The notes: a model not told the origin generated them from the letters alone. Shown: positions 10,174-19,851, counted from the stretch's first letter. The stretch is 64,000 nt of DNA from an uncultured Pelagibacteraceae bacterium (GCA_902566315.1 CACFIL010000003.1:1-64000), one strand, 5' to 3'. Translations and numbers: made by a program.

Positions 10174-11505
10174 TTATTTACCTATACAAAAATCACTAAA
10201 AATGGATCCTAATATTTCTTCAACATCAACTTTTCCAACAATCGTGCCTAGGTGTCTGGTTGCTAACCTCAAATCTTCTGCAGCTTTATCAAAATCTTCC
10301 TGAGAGTTTTTTTCTTCAAATTTTTTCAAATTTTGAAGGCAAGCTTCTAAACTTAGTCTATGTCTTTCTCTAGTAATTAAAGATTCGTTTGAGCTGACAA
10401 ATTTATTTTTTAATTTATCTTTAATTCTATTTATCAACTCATCTAGGTTTGTTTCATTTTTAATTGATATAAAAATTGGATTAAATTTTGATATTTGCTG
10501 ATTAATATTATTATAACCAAGGTCTATTTTATTAATAACAATTATTGATTTTTCACTCACTAAATCGTTCAAAAATCCAGTAAAATTAACACTTTTTGGC
10601 TCTATTACTATAATATTAAGATCAGCATCTTCAGCTCTTTTAAGAGCTAGTTTAATTCCTTTTTTTTCTATTTCATCTTTAGACTCTCTAATCCCAGCAG
10701 TATCAGAAATTACAACAGGGTATCCATTTATATTTAAATGAGCTTCGATAACATCTCTAGTTGTTCCAGCAATTTCTGAGACAATGGCTACATCACGATT
10801 AGAAAGATAATTTAGCAAGGAGGATTTCCCTGCATTAGCCGGACCTATGATTGCAATCTTAAAACCTTCTCTAATTCTTTCTCCAACTTTTTGGTCATTC
10901 AAAATTTTCTCAATTTCATTTCTTATTTTTTCAGAGTCAACTTTAATATTTTTAATTACATCTTCTGGAAGGTCATCCTCTGGAAAATCAATTTTGGCCT
11001 CAACATTTGATAAAATTTTTAAAAGCTTTTCTCGAAGAGAATTAAATTTTTCTGAACTTCTTCCACTCATCATTTTAACAGCTTGTTGTCTTTGAATTTC
11101 AGTTTCTGCAGAAATAAGATCAGATATACTCTCAGCCTTCAGAAGATTTATTTTTTCATTTTGAAAAGCAATTTTTGTAAATTCACCAGGTTCAGCTAAT
11201 CGACAATTTTCAATTTTTGATAATTGATCCAAAATTGCACTCACAACAGCAATACTACCGTGTACATGTATTTCAGCCATATTCTCACCTGTATAGCTCT
11301 CAGGGCCAGGAAACCATATCAAAATACCCTCATCAATAAGCTCAGAATTATTGATTTTGTTGAATTTTTTTAAAGTTGCCTCTCTTGGTTTTGGGAGTTT
11401 GCTTTTTGTAATTAATTTAATAATCTCCTCGACTTTAGGTCCAGATATTCTAATAACTGCGATACCAGATACACCAGGTCCTGATGAGAGAGCATAGATT
11501 GTCAT
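10174..11505 (-). CDS. mnmE: tRNA modification GTPase MnmE
   Basis: A 443-residue protein with the three usual parts: an N-terminal tetrahydrofolate-binding domain (MTIYALSSGPGVSGIAVIRI, then PESYTGENMAEIHVHG at about 68-83), a helical domain, and an inserted G domain with Walker A GPANAGKSS at 221-229 and DTAGIRES. It ends in FCIGK, the conserved C-terminal CIGK whose cysteine is required for activity. It partners with MnmG, whose gene starts 76 bases downstream on the same strand. Confidence 0.98.
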   Translation of the reverse strand: MTIYALSSGPGVSGIAVIRISGPKVEEIIKLITKSKLPKPREATLKKFNKINNSELIDEGILIWFPGPESYTGENMAEIHVHGSIAVVSAILDQLSKIENCRLAEPGEFTKIAFQNEKINLLKAESISDLISAETEIQRQQAVKMMSGRSSEKFNSLREKLLKILSNVEAKIDFPEDDLPEDVIKNIKVDSEKIRNEIEKILNDQKVGERIREGFKIAIIGPANAGKSSLLNYLSNRDVAIVSEIAGTTRDVIEAHLNINGYPVVISDTAGIRESKDEIEKKGIKLALKRAEDADLNIIVIEPKSVNFTGFLNDLVSEKSIIVINKIDLGYNNINQQISKFNPIFISIKNETNLDELINRIKDKLKNKFVSSNESLITRERHRLSLEACLQNLKKFEEKNSQEDFDKAAEDLRLATRHLGTIVGKVDVEEILGSIFSDFCIGK

Positions 11506-11553
11506 AATTAATTATTATAGTTTTATATTTATCTAAATTATATATTTATCTTT

Positions 11554-12414
11554 ATGATTATTTGGTTAGCCTCATATCCTAAAAGTGGAAATACTTGGTT
11601 AAGATTTTATATTATTTCACTCCTAATGGGTAAACAAACTGACTTAAATTTAAATCACCTAAGAGCAATTATGAATTATCCACATTCTACTCATTTTGAC
11701 AGTCTTGTTTCTAACTTATTTGATCTAGATGAAATTTCAAAAAATTGGATAACCTCTCAGAAAAAAATAAATTCTGATAAAAAATTAAGATTTTTTAAAA
11801 CTCATAATATGCTTGGTAAGTACAAGGGATATCCTTTCACAGACTCTCAAAATACATTAGGTACTATTTATATTGTTAGAGATCCAAGAAATGTAATTAC
11901 ATCAGTAAAGAACCATTATTCGTTATCAAATTACGATGAAGCACAAAAATTTGTATTTAAAGATGATCAGATTTTGACTTTATCAGATAGACAAAAAGCT
12001 TTGGTTTTAAAAAGTAAAATATTTCCTTTAACACAATTTGTTGGCTCATGGAAAACTCATTATTTATCTTGGAAGAATATGAAGAAAAATTACATCTTAG
12101 TAAGATATGAAGATCTTTATGAAAATTCTAAAAACGAGTTTACTAAAGTTGCAGATTTTATAGGAAGGTTGTTAAAAGTTAAATTTACTCAAGCGCAAAT
12201 AGAAAATGCAATAAATTTAAGCTCTTTTGAGAGGTTAGAAAATATGGAAAAAGAGAATGGGTTTACCGAGAGTACTATCAATCATGATGGTAATAGAAAT
12301 AAATTTTTTTTCTTAGGGCCTAAGAATGATTGGAGAAAAATTTTAGATAAAAGTATTTCTAACGAAATAGAAAAAAAATTTGAAAAAGAGATGAAAGAAT
12401 TAAAATATCTTTAA
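11554..12414 (+). CDS. Sulfotransferase-family protein
   Basis: A 286-residue protein with both PAPS-binding signatures. The 5'-phosphosulfate loop YPKSGNTWLR is at residues 8-17, and the 3'-phosphate motif IVRDPRNVITS is at about 107-117. It should transfer sulfate from PAPS to an acceptor hydroxyl or amine; the acceptor is unknown. It has no signal peptide, so it acts in the cytoplasm. It stands alone on the plus strand between minus-strand genes. The N-terminus is almost identical in pattern to the sulfotransferase at 42137-42982 (MIIW[LI]ASYPKSGNT[WY]LR), so the two are probably paralogs. Confidence 0.85.
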   Translation: MIIWLASYPKSGNTWLRFYIISLLMGKQTDLNLNHLRAIMNYPHSTHFDSLVSNLFDLDEISKNWITSQKKINSDKKLRFFKTHNMLGKYKGYPFTDSQNTLGTIYIVRDPRNVITSVKNHYSLSNYDEAQKFVFKDDQILTLSDRQKALVLKSKIFPLTQFVGSWKTHYLSWKNMKKNYILVRYEDLYENSKNEFTKVADFIGRLLKVKFTQAQIENAINLSSFERLENMEKENGFTESTINHDGNRNKFFFLGPKNDWRKILDKSISNEIEKKFEKEMKELKYL

Positions 12415-12415
12415 A

Positions 12416-13546
12416 CTATAACTCAGCTGAATAATCTTTATTTTTTTTTGCAAATTTCAACCAATTTTTTATAACTAAGATATCATTTAACTTTGAACCA
12501 CTTAAAAACTTATTAATATAGGATTCTTCGGATGTCTCATTGTAAATTTTACCATCAATAATTTTTTCTTTTTCTTTCCAATCGTTATTAAAAAGCATCA
12601 TTTTATTTTTATCTCTTTTAATTTCTTTATAGTCAGGAAATTTTTGACTAAATTCTGTACAGCCCCTTTTTGTTGAAATTGAAAAATTATCTCCGATATT
12701 ATTTTTGACAATCTTTTGAAGATTTTTTTCAATCTCATTTAATTCTTTCAAATTTTTTGAATAGATTAAGCCCTTATACTTACCAGATACACCCGGTCTT
12801 TGTTCAACCATGACTTTTCTGTTATTTTTTAGTCCGACATAAAAATTATCAAATATAAAATATAACTTAACTAAATCTAACATTTTCTCCACCTCAACAA
12901 CTATTTTAAAGCAATCAAAGCAAAATTCTGGAATAATGGAGTAAGTATTAAAAATTTTAAAATGTCTATCACAATTTAAATTTAATGAATTATGTCGGTA
13001 TATTTGCATGTAAGGATAATCAATTTTATTTAAATTTTTATCTACTATATCAATAGTTTTTTTTAAAAAATTTTTTACTTCTGATATTTCAATAAATTTG
13101 TTTTCGTTATATTTAAATTTTATTTTTTCTATATTTAAGTTTGTATAAACATAAGGATGTTTCAAATTTCTTTTTGGGTCAAAAGAAGATAAAATTTGTA
13201 TAATATTGTAATGTGCATCTTTTAAATTTGGATTTATTGAGATAGCTTTAATAAAATTTTCAAGAGCATCTTCCATTTCGTTATGTTGTCTATTAACTAG
13301 ACCTAATAAATAATATGAGGTTGCAAAATTTTTGTTCAATTTAATTGAATTAATTAAATATTTTTTACTTAATTTGAAATTGTTTAATTTAAATAAAATA
13401 TAACCATTCAAATTTTGTAGAAAAAAATTGTTTTTATTTTTTTCTGCAATTTCTTGGCTTATTTCAAGAGCTTTTCTATAATCACCACGTAATTCTAATG
13501 ATCTAATTTTTTCGATATTTACAATACTTTCTTGACTAATCATCAA
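12416..13546 (-). CDS. TPR protein with an uncharacterised cysteine-motif domain
   Basis: A 376-residue protein. Residues about 10-120 are tetratricopeptide repeats (for example YYLLGLVNRQHNEMEDALEN, then FIKAISINPN). The rest is a domain I do not recognise. It holds the cysteine/histidine pattern NLNCDRHFKIF followed by IPEFCFDCFKI, then VEQRPGVSGKYKGLIY. The closely placed C, D/H and CxxC residues look like a metal site. It is convergent with the sulfotransferase at 11554 with a one-base gap. Sulfotransferases and TPR proteins also pair elsewhere in the window (37324-40339). No function is assigned. Confidence 0.7.
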   Translation of the reverse strand: MMISQESIVNIEKIRSLELRGDYRKALEISQEIAEKNKNNFFLQNLNGYILFKLNNFKLSKKYLINSIKLNKNFATSYYLLGLVNRQHNEMEDALENFIKAISINPNLKDAHYNIIQILSSFDPKRNLKHPYVYTNLNIEKIKFKYNENKFIEISEVKNFLKKTIDIVDKNLNKIDYPYMQIYRHNSLNLNCDRHFKIFNTYSIIPEFCFDCFKIVVEVEKMLDLVKLYFIFDNFYVGLKNNRKVMVEQRPGVSGKYKGLIYSKNLKELNEIEKNLQKIVKNNIGDNFSISTKRGCTEFSQKFPDYKEIKRDKNKMMLFNNDWKEKEKIIDGKIYNETSEESYINKFLSGSKLNDILVIKNWLKFAKKNKDYSAEL

Positions 13547-13588
13547 ATATTAATCTACTAAAAAAAAGAAATATATTCTATTAACGTT

Positions 13589-14860
13589 TTATGCTGGTTT
13601 GTTCATTGAGTTAAAAAACTCAGCATTATTTTTAGTTGTCTTTAACTTAGAATTAATAAAATCTATTGCATCCATGGAACCCATTGGAGCAATTATTCTT
13701 CTTAAAACATTCATTTTTTGCAGATCATTTTTATCAAATATCAGTTCTTCTCGTCTTGTTCCTGATTTAGTTATATCAATTGCAGGGTAAATTCTTTTTT
13801 CAGAAATTTTTCTATCCAGAATAGTTTCGCTATTTCCTGTTCCTTTAAATTCCTCAAAAATAACTTCATCCATTCTGCTACCTGTATCAATCAGAGCTGT
13901 TGCAATAATAGTTAAAGATCCACCTTCTTCGATATTTCTAGCTGCTCCAAAAAATCTCTTTGGTCTTTGAAGAGCATTCGCATCTACTCCACCTGTCAAA
14001 ACTTTACCAGAACTGGGTACAACTGCATTATAGGCTCTTCCCAGCCTAGTTATGGAGTCTAGTAAAATTACAACATCTTTTTTATGTTCAGTTAATCTTT
14101 TAGCTTTTTCGATCACCATTTCTGCTACAGCTACGTGACGTTGTGCCGGTTCATCAAACGTAGAACTAATAACTTCACCCTTAACTGTTCTCTGCATATC
14201 TGTAACTTCCTCAGGTCTTTCATCTATTAGTAGAACCATTAGATAACATTCTGGATGATTGGCTGTGATCGAGTTAGCTATACTTTGTAAAATCATTGTT
14301 TTACCAGCTTTTGGCGGTGAAATGATTAAAGATCTTTGACCTTTTCCAATCGGACTAACAAGATCAATAAGTCTTGGGGTTAAATCAGGTTTTTTTTCAA
14401 CTTTGTTTGTTTCAACTTCCATTCCCAATTGTTTGTTTGGATAAAGAGGTGTTAGGTTATCAAAAGCAATTTTGTGTTTAAATTTATCTGGTTCTTCAAA
14501 ATTTATTTTACTAACTTGAAGAAGTGCAAAATATCTCTCGCCTTCTTTTGGAGATCTTATAGGTCCTTCAACACTATCACCAGTTCTTAAACCAAATCTT
14601 CTGATTTGACTTGGGCTTACGTATATATCATCTGCACCCGGTAAGTAATTAGACTCCATTGCTCTAAGAAAGCCAAAACCGTCTTGGAGTAATTGCAAGA
14701 CACCTCCACCGGTAATCTCTTCACCTTTTTCTGCAAGCTTTTTTAAAATTGCGAAATAAATTTCTTGTCTACGTAATGTGCTAGCGTTTTCTATACCTAG
14801 CTTTTCAGCTTCGGTGATTAACTTTTCTGAGCTTTTTTCTTTTAATTCTTGAATATTCAT
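13589..14860 (-). CDS. rho: Transcription termination factor Rho
   Basis: A 423-residue hexameric RNA helicase. The N-terminal Rho helical domain ([15 protein letters not shown]...) is followed by the RNA-binding cold-shock fold with GFGFLR at 61-66, then the ATPase with Walker A PPKAGKT at 182-188 and [11 protein letters not shown]. The length is the standard short form without long insertions. It is transcribed away from the proposed origin, downstream of hemJ, and may have its own promoter in the 59-base gap. Confidence 0.98.
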   Translation of the reverse strand: MNIQELKEKSSEKLITEAEKLGIENASTLRRQEIYFAILKKLAEKGEEITGGGVLQLLQDGFGFLRAMESNYLPGADDIYVSPSQIRRFGLRTGDSVEGPIRSPKEGERYFALLQVSKINFEEPDKFKHKIAFDNLTPLYPNKQLGMEVETNKVEKKPDLTPRLIDLVSPIGKGQRSLIISPPKAGKTMILQSIANSITANHPECYLMVLLIDERPEEVTDMQRTVKGEVISSTFDEPAQRHVAVAEMVIEKAKRLTEHKKDVVILLDSITRLGRAYNAVVPSSGKVLTGGVDANALQRPKRFFGAARNIEEGGSLTIIATALIDTGSRMDEVIFEEFKGTGNSETILDRKISEKRIYPAIDITKSGTRREELIFDKNDLQKMNVLRRIIAPMGSMDAIDFINSKLKTTKNNAEFFNSMNKPA

Positions 14861-14919
14861 GTGTGGAAGTTTTTGTTAAAGATATTCTAAATATATATAC
14901 TGATGTAAAAATTTCAACC

Positions 14920-15354
14920 CTAGATAGGCTTAAAAACCACAATAAAAACAATGAAAATAAGCAATACTGTAGGTATTTCGTTTATTATCCTAAAAAATCT
15001 GGATGATTTTGAGTTTTCTTTAGATTTTAACGAGCGCATACACTTGCCCAGATACTCATGATAAATTGTTAAAATCACTACTGATAAAATTTTAAGCTGT
15101 AACCATAGATAGGCAAAACTTTCAATTCCATTTATCCAAATTAATATAATTCCAAAAAGCCAAGACAAAATCATGGCTGGTCGCATGATATAATTATAAA
15201 GCTTTCTTTCCATCGTTTCAAAAATTTCAGTAGCTTGATCCTTTTCAAAATTTTCGACGTGATAAACAAATATTCTTGGTAAATATAATAACCCTGCCAT
15301 CCAAGAAATTACTGCTATTAGATGAAGTGATTTAAATAAAAGATATCCACTCAT
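14920..15354 (-). CDS. hemJ: Protoporphyrinogen IX oxidase HemJ
   Basis: A 144-residue membrane protein with four predicted helices. The HemJ (UPF0093) signatures are LHLIAVISWMAGLLYLPRIF near the N-terminus, with a histidine at about 11, and KILSVVILTIYHEYLG in the third helix region. HemJ oxidises protoporphyrinogen IX to protoporphyrin IX in many alphaproteobacteria lacking HemG or HemY. It directly follows hemH (3-base gap), which supports the assignment, since ferrochelatase uses its product. Confidence 0.92.
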   Translation of the reverse strand: MSGYLLFKSLHLIAVISWMAGLLYLPRIFVYHVENFEKDQATEIFETMERKLYNYIMRPAMILSWLFGIILIWINGIESFAYLWLQLKILSVVILTIYHEYLGKCMRSLKSKENSKSSRFFRIINEIPTVLLIFIVFIVVFKPI

Positions 15355-15357
15355 TGA

Positions 15358-16350
15358 TTATAAATTCTTTGAAATAAGATGTTTGAATAAAGAAATATGA
15401 TCATCATTATCATTTAAGCAAGGTATCATTTCAAAGTTTTCCCCGCCTGATTTGATAAAACTTTCTTTCCCTTGGATGGATATTTCTTCTAAAGTCTCTA
15501 CACAATCAGATGAAAAACCAGGACATATAACTAAAATATTTTTTTTTCCCTCTTTGGGTAAGGCTTCAAAGGTTTTATCTGTATAAGGTTGTAGCCATTC
15601 TTGAGGACCAAACCTTGATTGAAATGTTGTCATTATTTTAATATCTGAATATTGTTCAGAAATAAGTCTAGTGGTTTTATGACAATAACAATGATAAGGG
15701 TCTCCCTTGTCAAAATATTTTTTTGGTATTCCATGATACGAAGCTACTATTAAATCTGGTTTCCAATTAATTTCGTTAATTTTTTTTATAATACTATTTT
15801 TAATAGCTTCTATATATAAAGGTTCGGATTCATAATGAGGAATTATTTTTAAATTTGGTTGCCACCTCATTTTCATAAGGGTTCTATAAACCTCATCACA
15901 TACAGTTGCAGTCGTTGCTGCGGCATATTGAGGATAAAGAGGTAGCACAATTAAATTTTCGCAACCTTTTTCATGAAGATCATTTATTTTGTTTTTAATA
16001 CTTGGATTGCCATACCTCATAGCAAAATCAACAATCAACTTTTCATTGCCAATTTTCTCAGATAATTTGTGGGCTTGGCTTTCTGTAAAAAACCTAAGTG
16101 GTGACATGTTCTTGTCTTTTATCCATATTTCTTTGTAAGCTTTAGCGGTTTTTGATGGTCTAAAAGTAAGTATAAATAAGTTAAGAATTACTTGCCAAAT
16201 AAGAGGATTTACTTCGATAACTCTTCTATCTGACAAAAATTCCTTTAAATATTTTCTTATATCCAGCCAACTAGTGGAGTCAGGTGTACCAAGATTTATA
16301 ATTAGAACCCCTGTTTTGCCATAGTTAACTTTTGGGTGATCTGATCTCAT
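15358..16350 (-). CDS. hemH: Ferrochelatase
   Basis: A 330-residue HemH inserting iron into protoporphyrin IX. Recognisable segments are LIINLGTPDS near the N-terminus, FAMRYGNPSI, IVLPLYPQYAAATTATVCD and SYHGIPKKYFDKGDPYHCYC, where the His of SYHG is the metal-site residue; the final third carries CPGFSSDCVETLEEI. Cysteines in HCYC and SSDC might ligate an Fe-S cluster, as in some ferrochelatases, but that is only a possibility. It overlaps hemE by 4 bases (ATGA). Confidence 0.97.
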   Translation of the reverse strand: MRSDHPKVNYGKTGVLIINLGTPDSTSWLDIRKYLKEFLSDRRVIEVNPLIWQVILNLFILTFRPSKTAKAYKEIWIKDKNMSPLRFFTESQAHKLSEKIGNEKLIVDFAMRYGNPSIKNKINDLHEKGCENLIVLPLYPQYAAATTATVCDEVYRTLMKMRWQPNLKIIPHYESEPLYIEAIKNSIIKKINEINWKPDLIVASYHGIPKKYFDKGDPYHCYCHKTTRLISEQYSDIKIMTTFQSRFGPQEWLQPYTDKTFEALPKEGKKNILVICPGFSSDCVETLEEISIQGKESFIKSGGENFEMIPCLNDNDDHISLFKHLISKNL

Positions 16351-17348
16351 TTAAAGTTTCTTACAATTTTAATCAAGTCTTCAACCATTTCAATTTTAGT
16401 TTCTGGTAGAATTCCGTGTCCTAAATTAAATATGTATGGATGATCCTTAAAAATACGAAGATATTTTTCCACTTCTTTTTTAAGAATTTCTTTATCAGTC
16501 AATAATATTTTAGGGTCAAGCCCTCCTTGGATGGGAATTTTTATTTCTTTTACGATTTTTTCTGGATCGACATCATAGTCTATATTCACTGCATCTGGTT
16601 TAACTATCTCGCAAAAGTTTTTGTAATCTTTAATACCTCTTGGAAAACAAATTACAGGCACACCTAATTGTTTAACATATTCTACAATATTTAATGTGGG
16701 TATATAAATATATTCAGGAATTTTATCGCTTAATAATCCTGCCCAACTATCAAAGATTTGAATTACTTTAGCCCCAGCTTCAACTTGATTTTTAATATGC
16801 ACTTTTAAGAATTTTTCAATGATTTGTAATAGTCTATTTATTAGAAATTCGTCTTTAAAGAATTCACCTATAAGACCTTTTTTTGGGGATGATCTATTAA
16901 TCATATATACAAGAATAGTCCATGGAGCTCCAACAAATCCTATCATGTCTTTATTATTCATTAAAGGGTCCTGGGAAGTTTTGGAAATTGCTTTGTAAAC
17001 TTTATAAACTTTTTCTGTAAATTTAATTTCATCAACATTTTTTAGATTTTCTAATTCTATTTCTCCAAGCTTTGGGCCAAAGTTTTTTTCAAATTCTACT
17101 TTTTGACCAAGACCGTATGGTAACATTAGAATATCAGAAAATATTACAGCACCATCAAACCCAAATCTCTTTATAGGTTGAAGAGTAATTTCAGATGCTA
17201 AATCGCTATTTAAACAAAGTTTTATAAAATCTGTATTTTTTTTTCTTATTTCTCTAAATTCAGGTAAATACCTTCCTGCCTGTCTCATTAACCATATAGG
17301 ATTAGTTTTAGTATCGTTATTTTTTATACAGTTAGTTAAGGGACTCAT
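16347..17348 (-). CDS. hemE: Uroporphyrinogen decarboxylase
   Basis: A 333-residue HemE that decarboxylates the four acetate side chains of uroporphyrinogen III to give coproporphyrinogen III. The signatures PIWLMRQAGRYLPEFRE (about 17-33) and FVGAPWTILVYMI are present, as is the C-terminal FNLGHGILPET. It is the first gene of hemE-hemH-hemJ and starts at the left edge of the likely replication origin, the same neighbour relation as in Caulobacter. Confidence 0.97.
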   Translation of the reverse strand: MSPLTNCIKNNDTKTNPIWLMRQAGRYLPEFREIRKKNTDFIKLCLNSDLASEITLQPIKRFGFDGAVIFSDILMLPYGLGQKVEFEKNFGPKLGEIELENLKNVDEIKFTEKVYKVYKAISKTSQDPLMNNKDMIGFVGAPWTILVYMINRSSPKKGLIGEFFKDEFLINRLLQIIEKFLKVHIKNQVEAGAKVIQIFDSWAGLLSDKIPEYIYIPTLNIVEYVKQLGVPVICFPRGIKDYKNFCEIVKPDAVNIDYDVDPEKIVKEIKIPIQGGLDPKILLTDKEILKKEVEKYLRIFKDHPYIFNLGHGILPETKIEMVEDLIKIVRNFK

Positions 17349-17389
17349 ATAAATAGATATATATTATTTACTTTATTAATATTATGTAT

Positions 17390-17398
17390 TGTGAATAA
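17390..17398 (-). promoter_or_regulatory. DnaA box
   Basis: TGTGAATAA on the plus strand reads TTATTCACA on the minus strand, an exact match to the DnaA consensus TTATNCACA. It lies 42 bases outside the hemE start codon in the proposed origin. Confidence 0.7.
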
Positions 17399-17425
17399 CG
17401 TAAATTAGTCAATTAGCACAGTTTG

Positions 17426-17440
17426 TTAACTCTTTATTAA
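17426..17440. promoter_or_regulatory. CtrA-type TTAA-N7-TTAA site
   Basis: TTAACTCTTTATTAA fits the full CtrA half-site pair exactly, 28 bases from the DnaA box. CtrA-family regulators bind such sites in the Caulobacter and Rickettsiales origins. The motif is cheap in AT-rich DNA, so position is the main support. Confidence 0.4.
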
Positions 17441-17632
17441 TAATTTAGATCTGGATTTAGCTATTTTTTATTAGGATTAATTAAAATTTCTCATATTTTA
17501 TGTATATTATGTATAACTTTGTTAACATTTTATAACTTAGTTAATTTAATGGAAAAAAAACTAACTATTATTTTCCAAAAGGATAAATCTGAATTTTTCT
17601 TATTTTACTTATAGATTATAAACACTTTATAC

Positions 17633-18460
17633 ATGAGAAATTTATATCAAATATACTTAATATCAGACTCTACCGGAGAAACACTTGATAGAATTTTTTT
17701 AGCTTTGAAAGCTCAATTCCCTAATTTCGAATACGAGACAAATCATTTCTCTTTTACTCGTACTGAAAGTCAAACTCTCGCTATACTAAAACAGGCAAAG
17801 AAAGATAAAAATTCAATTATTTTATATACTATTGTTAATAGCAAATTAGCAAAATATCTTACAGAAAAAGCTTATGAGAGAAATATACCTTGTTTTGGAG
17901 TCCTTGGAGAATTAATTTTAAATTTTTCAAAAGTCTTAAATCAAAAAGCTTCTCACCAGCCAAGTGGTCAGCATATCTTAAATGAAGAATACTATGACAG
18001 AATTGAAGCTATTCAATTTACGATGAACCATGATGATGGTAACCAGACTGATGATATAGAGAAATCAGATATTATTTTGTTAGGTGTGAGCAGAACCAGT
18101 AAAACACCAACTTCCATTTATCTAGCTAATAGAGGTTTTAAAACTTCAAATATTCCACTAGTAAATGAAAATTCAATACCATCTAAAGTTACCAAAAAAA
18201 ATTTTAGACCATGCGTTGTTGGATTAGTTACAGAGGCAGAAAGGTTATACGATTTAAGAAAAAATAGATTGAATTCGTTGAAAGAAGATCAAAATAGTGA
18301 ATATGTAAATATTGATAAGATTAGAGATGAACTTAATAATGCTAGAAAATTATTCAAAGAGAATAATTGGCCAACTATAGATGTAACAAGAAAATCAGTT
18401 GAGGAAACAGCAGCGTCAGTAATAAAAATTTTTGAGATTAGGAATAAAAAAAATGCTTAG
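17633..18460 (+). CDS. ppsR: PpsR-type pyruvate, phosphate dikinase regulatory kinase/pyrophosphorylase (DUF299)
   Basis: A 275-residue bifunctional regulator that phosphorylates (with ADP) and dephosphorylates a threonine of PPDK or PEP synthetase, controlling PEP formation. The N-terminus IYLISDSTGETLDRI is typical of the family, and the P-loop-like GVSRTSKT is at residues 151-158, continuing PTSIYLANRG. It borders the putative origin, the same position as in Caulobacter. The end overlaps maf by 8 bases. The target dikinase is not in this window. Confidence 0.93.
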   Translation: MRNLYQIYLISDSTGETLDRIFLALKAQFPNFEYETNHFSFTRTESQTLAILKQAKKDKNSIILYTIVNSKLAKYLTEKAYERNIPCFGVLGELILNFSKVLNQKASHQPSGQHILNEEYYDRIEAIQFTMNHDDGNQTDDIEKSDIILLGVSRTSKTPTSIYLANRGFKTSNIPLVNENSIPSKVTKKNFRPCVVGLVTEAERLYDLRKNRLNSLKEDQNSEYVNIDKIRDELNNARKLFKENNWPTIDVTRKSVEETAASVIKIFEIRNKKNA

Positions 18461-19037
18461 TATCGTATTGGCATCAAAAAGTAAAATTAGAAAGGAAATA
18501 CTTAATAAGCACAATGTTCTCTGTGATGTTGAAGTATCAAATGTAGATGAAGAACCAATCAAAGAGAGTTTAATAAAAGAAGGAGCTTCGCCAGAAATCA
18601 TATCTAAAAACCTTGCTGAATTAAAAGCAAATAAAGTAAGTCAAAAAAAGAACAATAGCCTTGTTTTGGGCGCAGATAGTGTAATAGACCTATCGGGTGA
18701 GTTAATATCAAAACCAGAGAGTAGGGATGAGGCACTTACCATTTTAAAAAAGCTCAATGGAAAAAAACACTCTTTAATTAGTTCAGTTTGTATATCTAAA
18801 AATGGGTCAATGATATGGAATTATTCAGATAAAGCTTATTTAACAATGAAAAATTTTTCCGAAGATGAATTAAAACTTTATCTTAGTAAAATTAGTGATG
18901 AAAAATTATACTCATATAATGTTTACCAAATTGAGGGAGAGGGAAGAACTTTATTTTCAAGTATCGAAGGAGATGAAGATACAATAATGGGTCTACCTAT
19001 TAAAAAAATTAAGGAATATTTAGAACTACAAAAATGA
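18453..19037 (+). CDS. maf: Maf-family nucleotide pyrophosphatase
   Basis: A 194-residue house-cleaning NTP pyrophosphatase. The start is set at ATG 18453, giving MLSIVLASKSKIRKEIL, the canonical Maf N-terminus; the frame extends upstream to a TTG at 18432 but would add residues not typical of the family. GADSVI and the downstream S-KPES and K-L-x-G motifs match the YhdE/YceF group, which hydrolyses dTTP/UTP or modified pyrimidine nucleotides. The ends overlap ppsR by 8 and aroE by 4 bases. Confidence 0.92.
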   Translation: MLSIVLASKSKIRKEILNKHNVLCDVEVSNVDEEPIKESLIKEGASPEIISKNLAELKANKVSQKKNNSLVLGADSVIDLSGELISKPESRDEALTILKKLNGKKHSLISSVCISKNGSMIWNYSDKAYLTMKNFSEDELKLYLSKISDEKLYSYNVYQIEGEGRTLFSSIEGDEDTIMGLPIKKIKEYLELQK

Positions 19038-19828
19038 AAAAATTTTTAGTAATAGGAAATCCAATTGAACATTCTTTGTCTCCAAAGTTACATAATTATT
19101 GGATAAAAAAAAATAATTTAGATGCAATTTATGGAAAACTGGAAGCCTATGACAATGATTTGCCTGAACTATGCAAATCCATCAAAAAGGGAGATTTGGA
19201 GGGTTTAAATGTTACTGTTCCTTTTAAAAAATCTATAATACCTCACCTAGATATTTTAAGCAGTAATGCATTAAGAACACAATCTGTAAATACTATCTCG
19301 TTAAATAAAGGTCACTTAATTGGAGATAACACTGATATTAACGGGTTTGAATTAAGTATTAGAAAATTGAATTATGATGTTAGCGACAAGACAGTTCTGA
19401 TATTAGGTGCTGGTGGAGTTGTGCCTTCAATAATATTTTCATTGTTAAGGATGAAAGTATCAAAAATATTTTTGAGTAATAGAACTAAAAAAAAAGCTGA
19501 AAATTTAAAAAATTTATTCAATGGGATTTATGTAGTGGAATGGGGTGATTTACCAAAGTTTGATATGATAATAAATGCCACTACTTTAGGTTTAAATAAA
19601 GCAGATAAATTTGACATAGATTTTTCTCATGCTGGTCAAAATAAGCTTTTTTATGATGTTATATATGCACCATTTCAAACAGAGTTTTCAGAGGCAGGAA
19701 ATGCAATGGGTAATTCAATTGAAAATGGTTTAAATATGTTTTTATTTCAGGGCCAACAAGCTTTTAATATTTGGCATAATGTAGAACCAGAAATTAATAA
19801 AGAATTAATTGAATTTCTAAAAAAATGA
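19034..19828 (+). CDS. aroE: Shikimate dehydrogenase (NADP+)
   Basis: A 264-residue AroE reducing 3-dehydroshikimate to shikimate in aromatic amino-acid synthesis. The substrate loop VIGNPIEHSLSPKLHNYW is at about 5-22, the catalytic lysine is in GLNVTVPFKKSI, and the NADP-binding loop is VLILGAGGVVPSI. It starts within the maf stop codon (ATGA) and is 23 bases before coaE, in the conserved origin-flanking order. Confidence 0.96.
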   Translation: MKKFLVIGNPIEHSLSPKLHNYWIKKNNLDAIYGKLEAYDNDLPELCKSIKKGDLEGLNVTVPFKKSIIPHLDILSSNALRTQSVNTISLNKGHLIGDNTDINGFELSIRKLNYDVSDKTVLILGAGGVVPSIIFSLLRMKVSKIFLSNRTKKKAENLKNLFNGIYVVEWGDLPKFDMIINATTLGLNKADKFDIDFSHAGQNKLFYDVIYAPFQTEFSEAGNAMGNSIENGLNMFLFQGQQAFNIWHNVEPEINKELIEFLKK

Positions 19829-19851
19829 AAATATGAGTTTTAAAATTAAAC

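Larger units (their letters stand above)
17349..17632. other. Putative chromosomal replication origin (oriC)
   Basis: This 284-base non-coding, extremely AT-rich gap lies between hemE (minus) and ppsR (plus). In Caulobacter and Rickettsiales the origin sits between hemE and its divergent neighbour of the same family. The gap holds a perfect DnaA box (17390-17398), a TTAA-N7-TTAA CtrA-type site (17426-17440), a repeated TTTGTTAAC (17422-17430 and 17518-17526), and a weaker DnaA-like TTATACATG (about 17627-17635). Gene direction changes here: hem, rho, mnm and par genes run left, while ppsR to dnaQ run right. parAB and parS are about 10 kb away. Promoters for hemE and ppsR must also lie here. 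Confidence 0.75.

Noticed and set aside
11676..11684. Perfect DnaA box TTATCCACA inside the sulfotransferase gene
   Set aside because: About one such 9-mer is expected by chance in an AT-rich window of this length on both strands; it is in coding sequence with no other origin features near.
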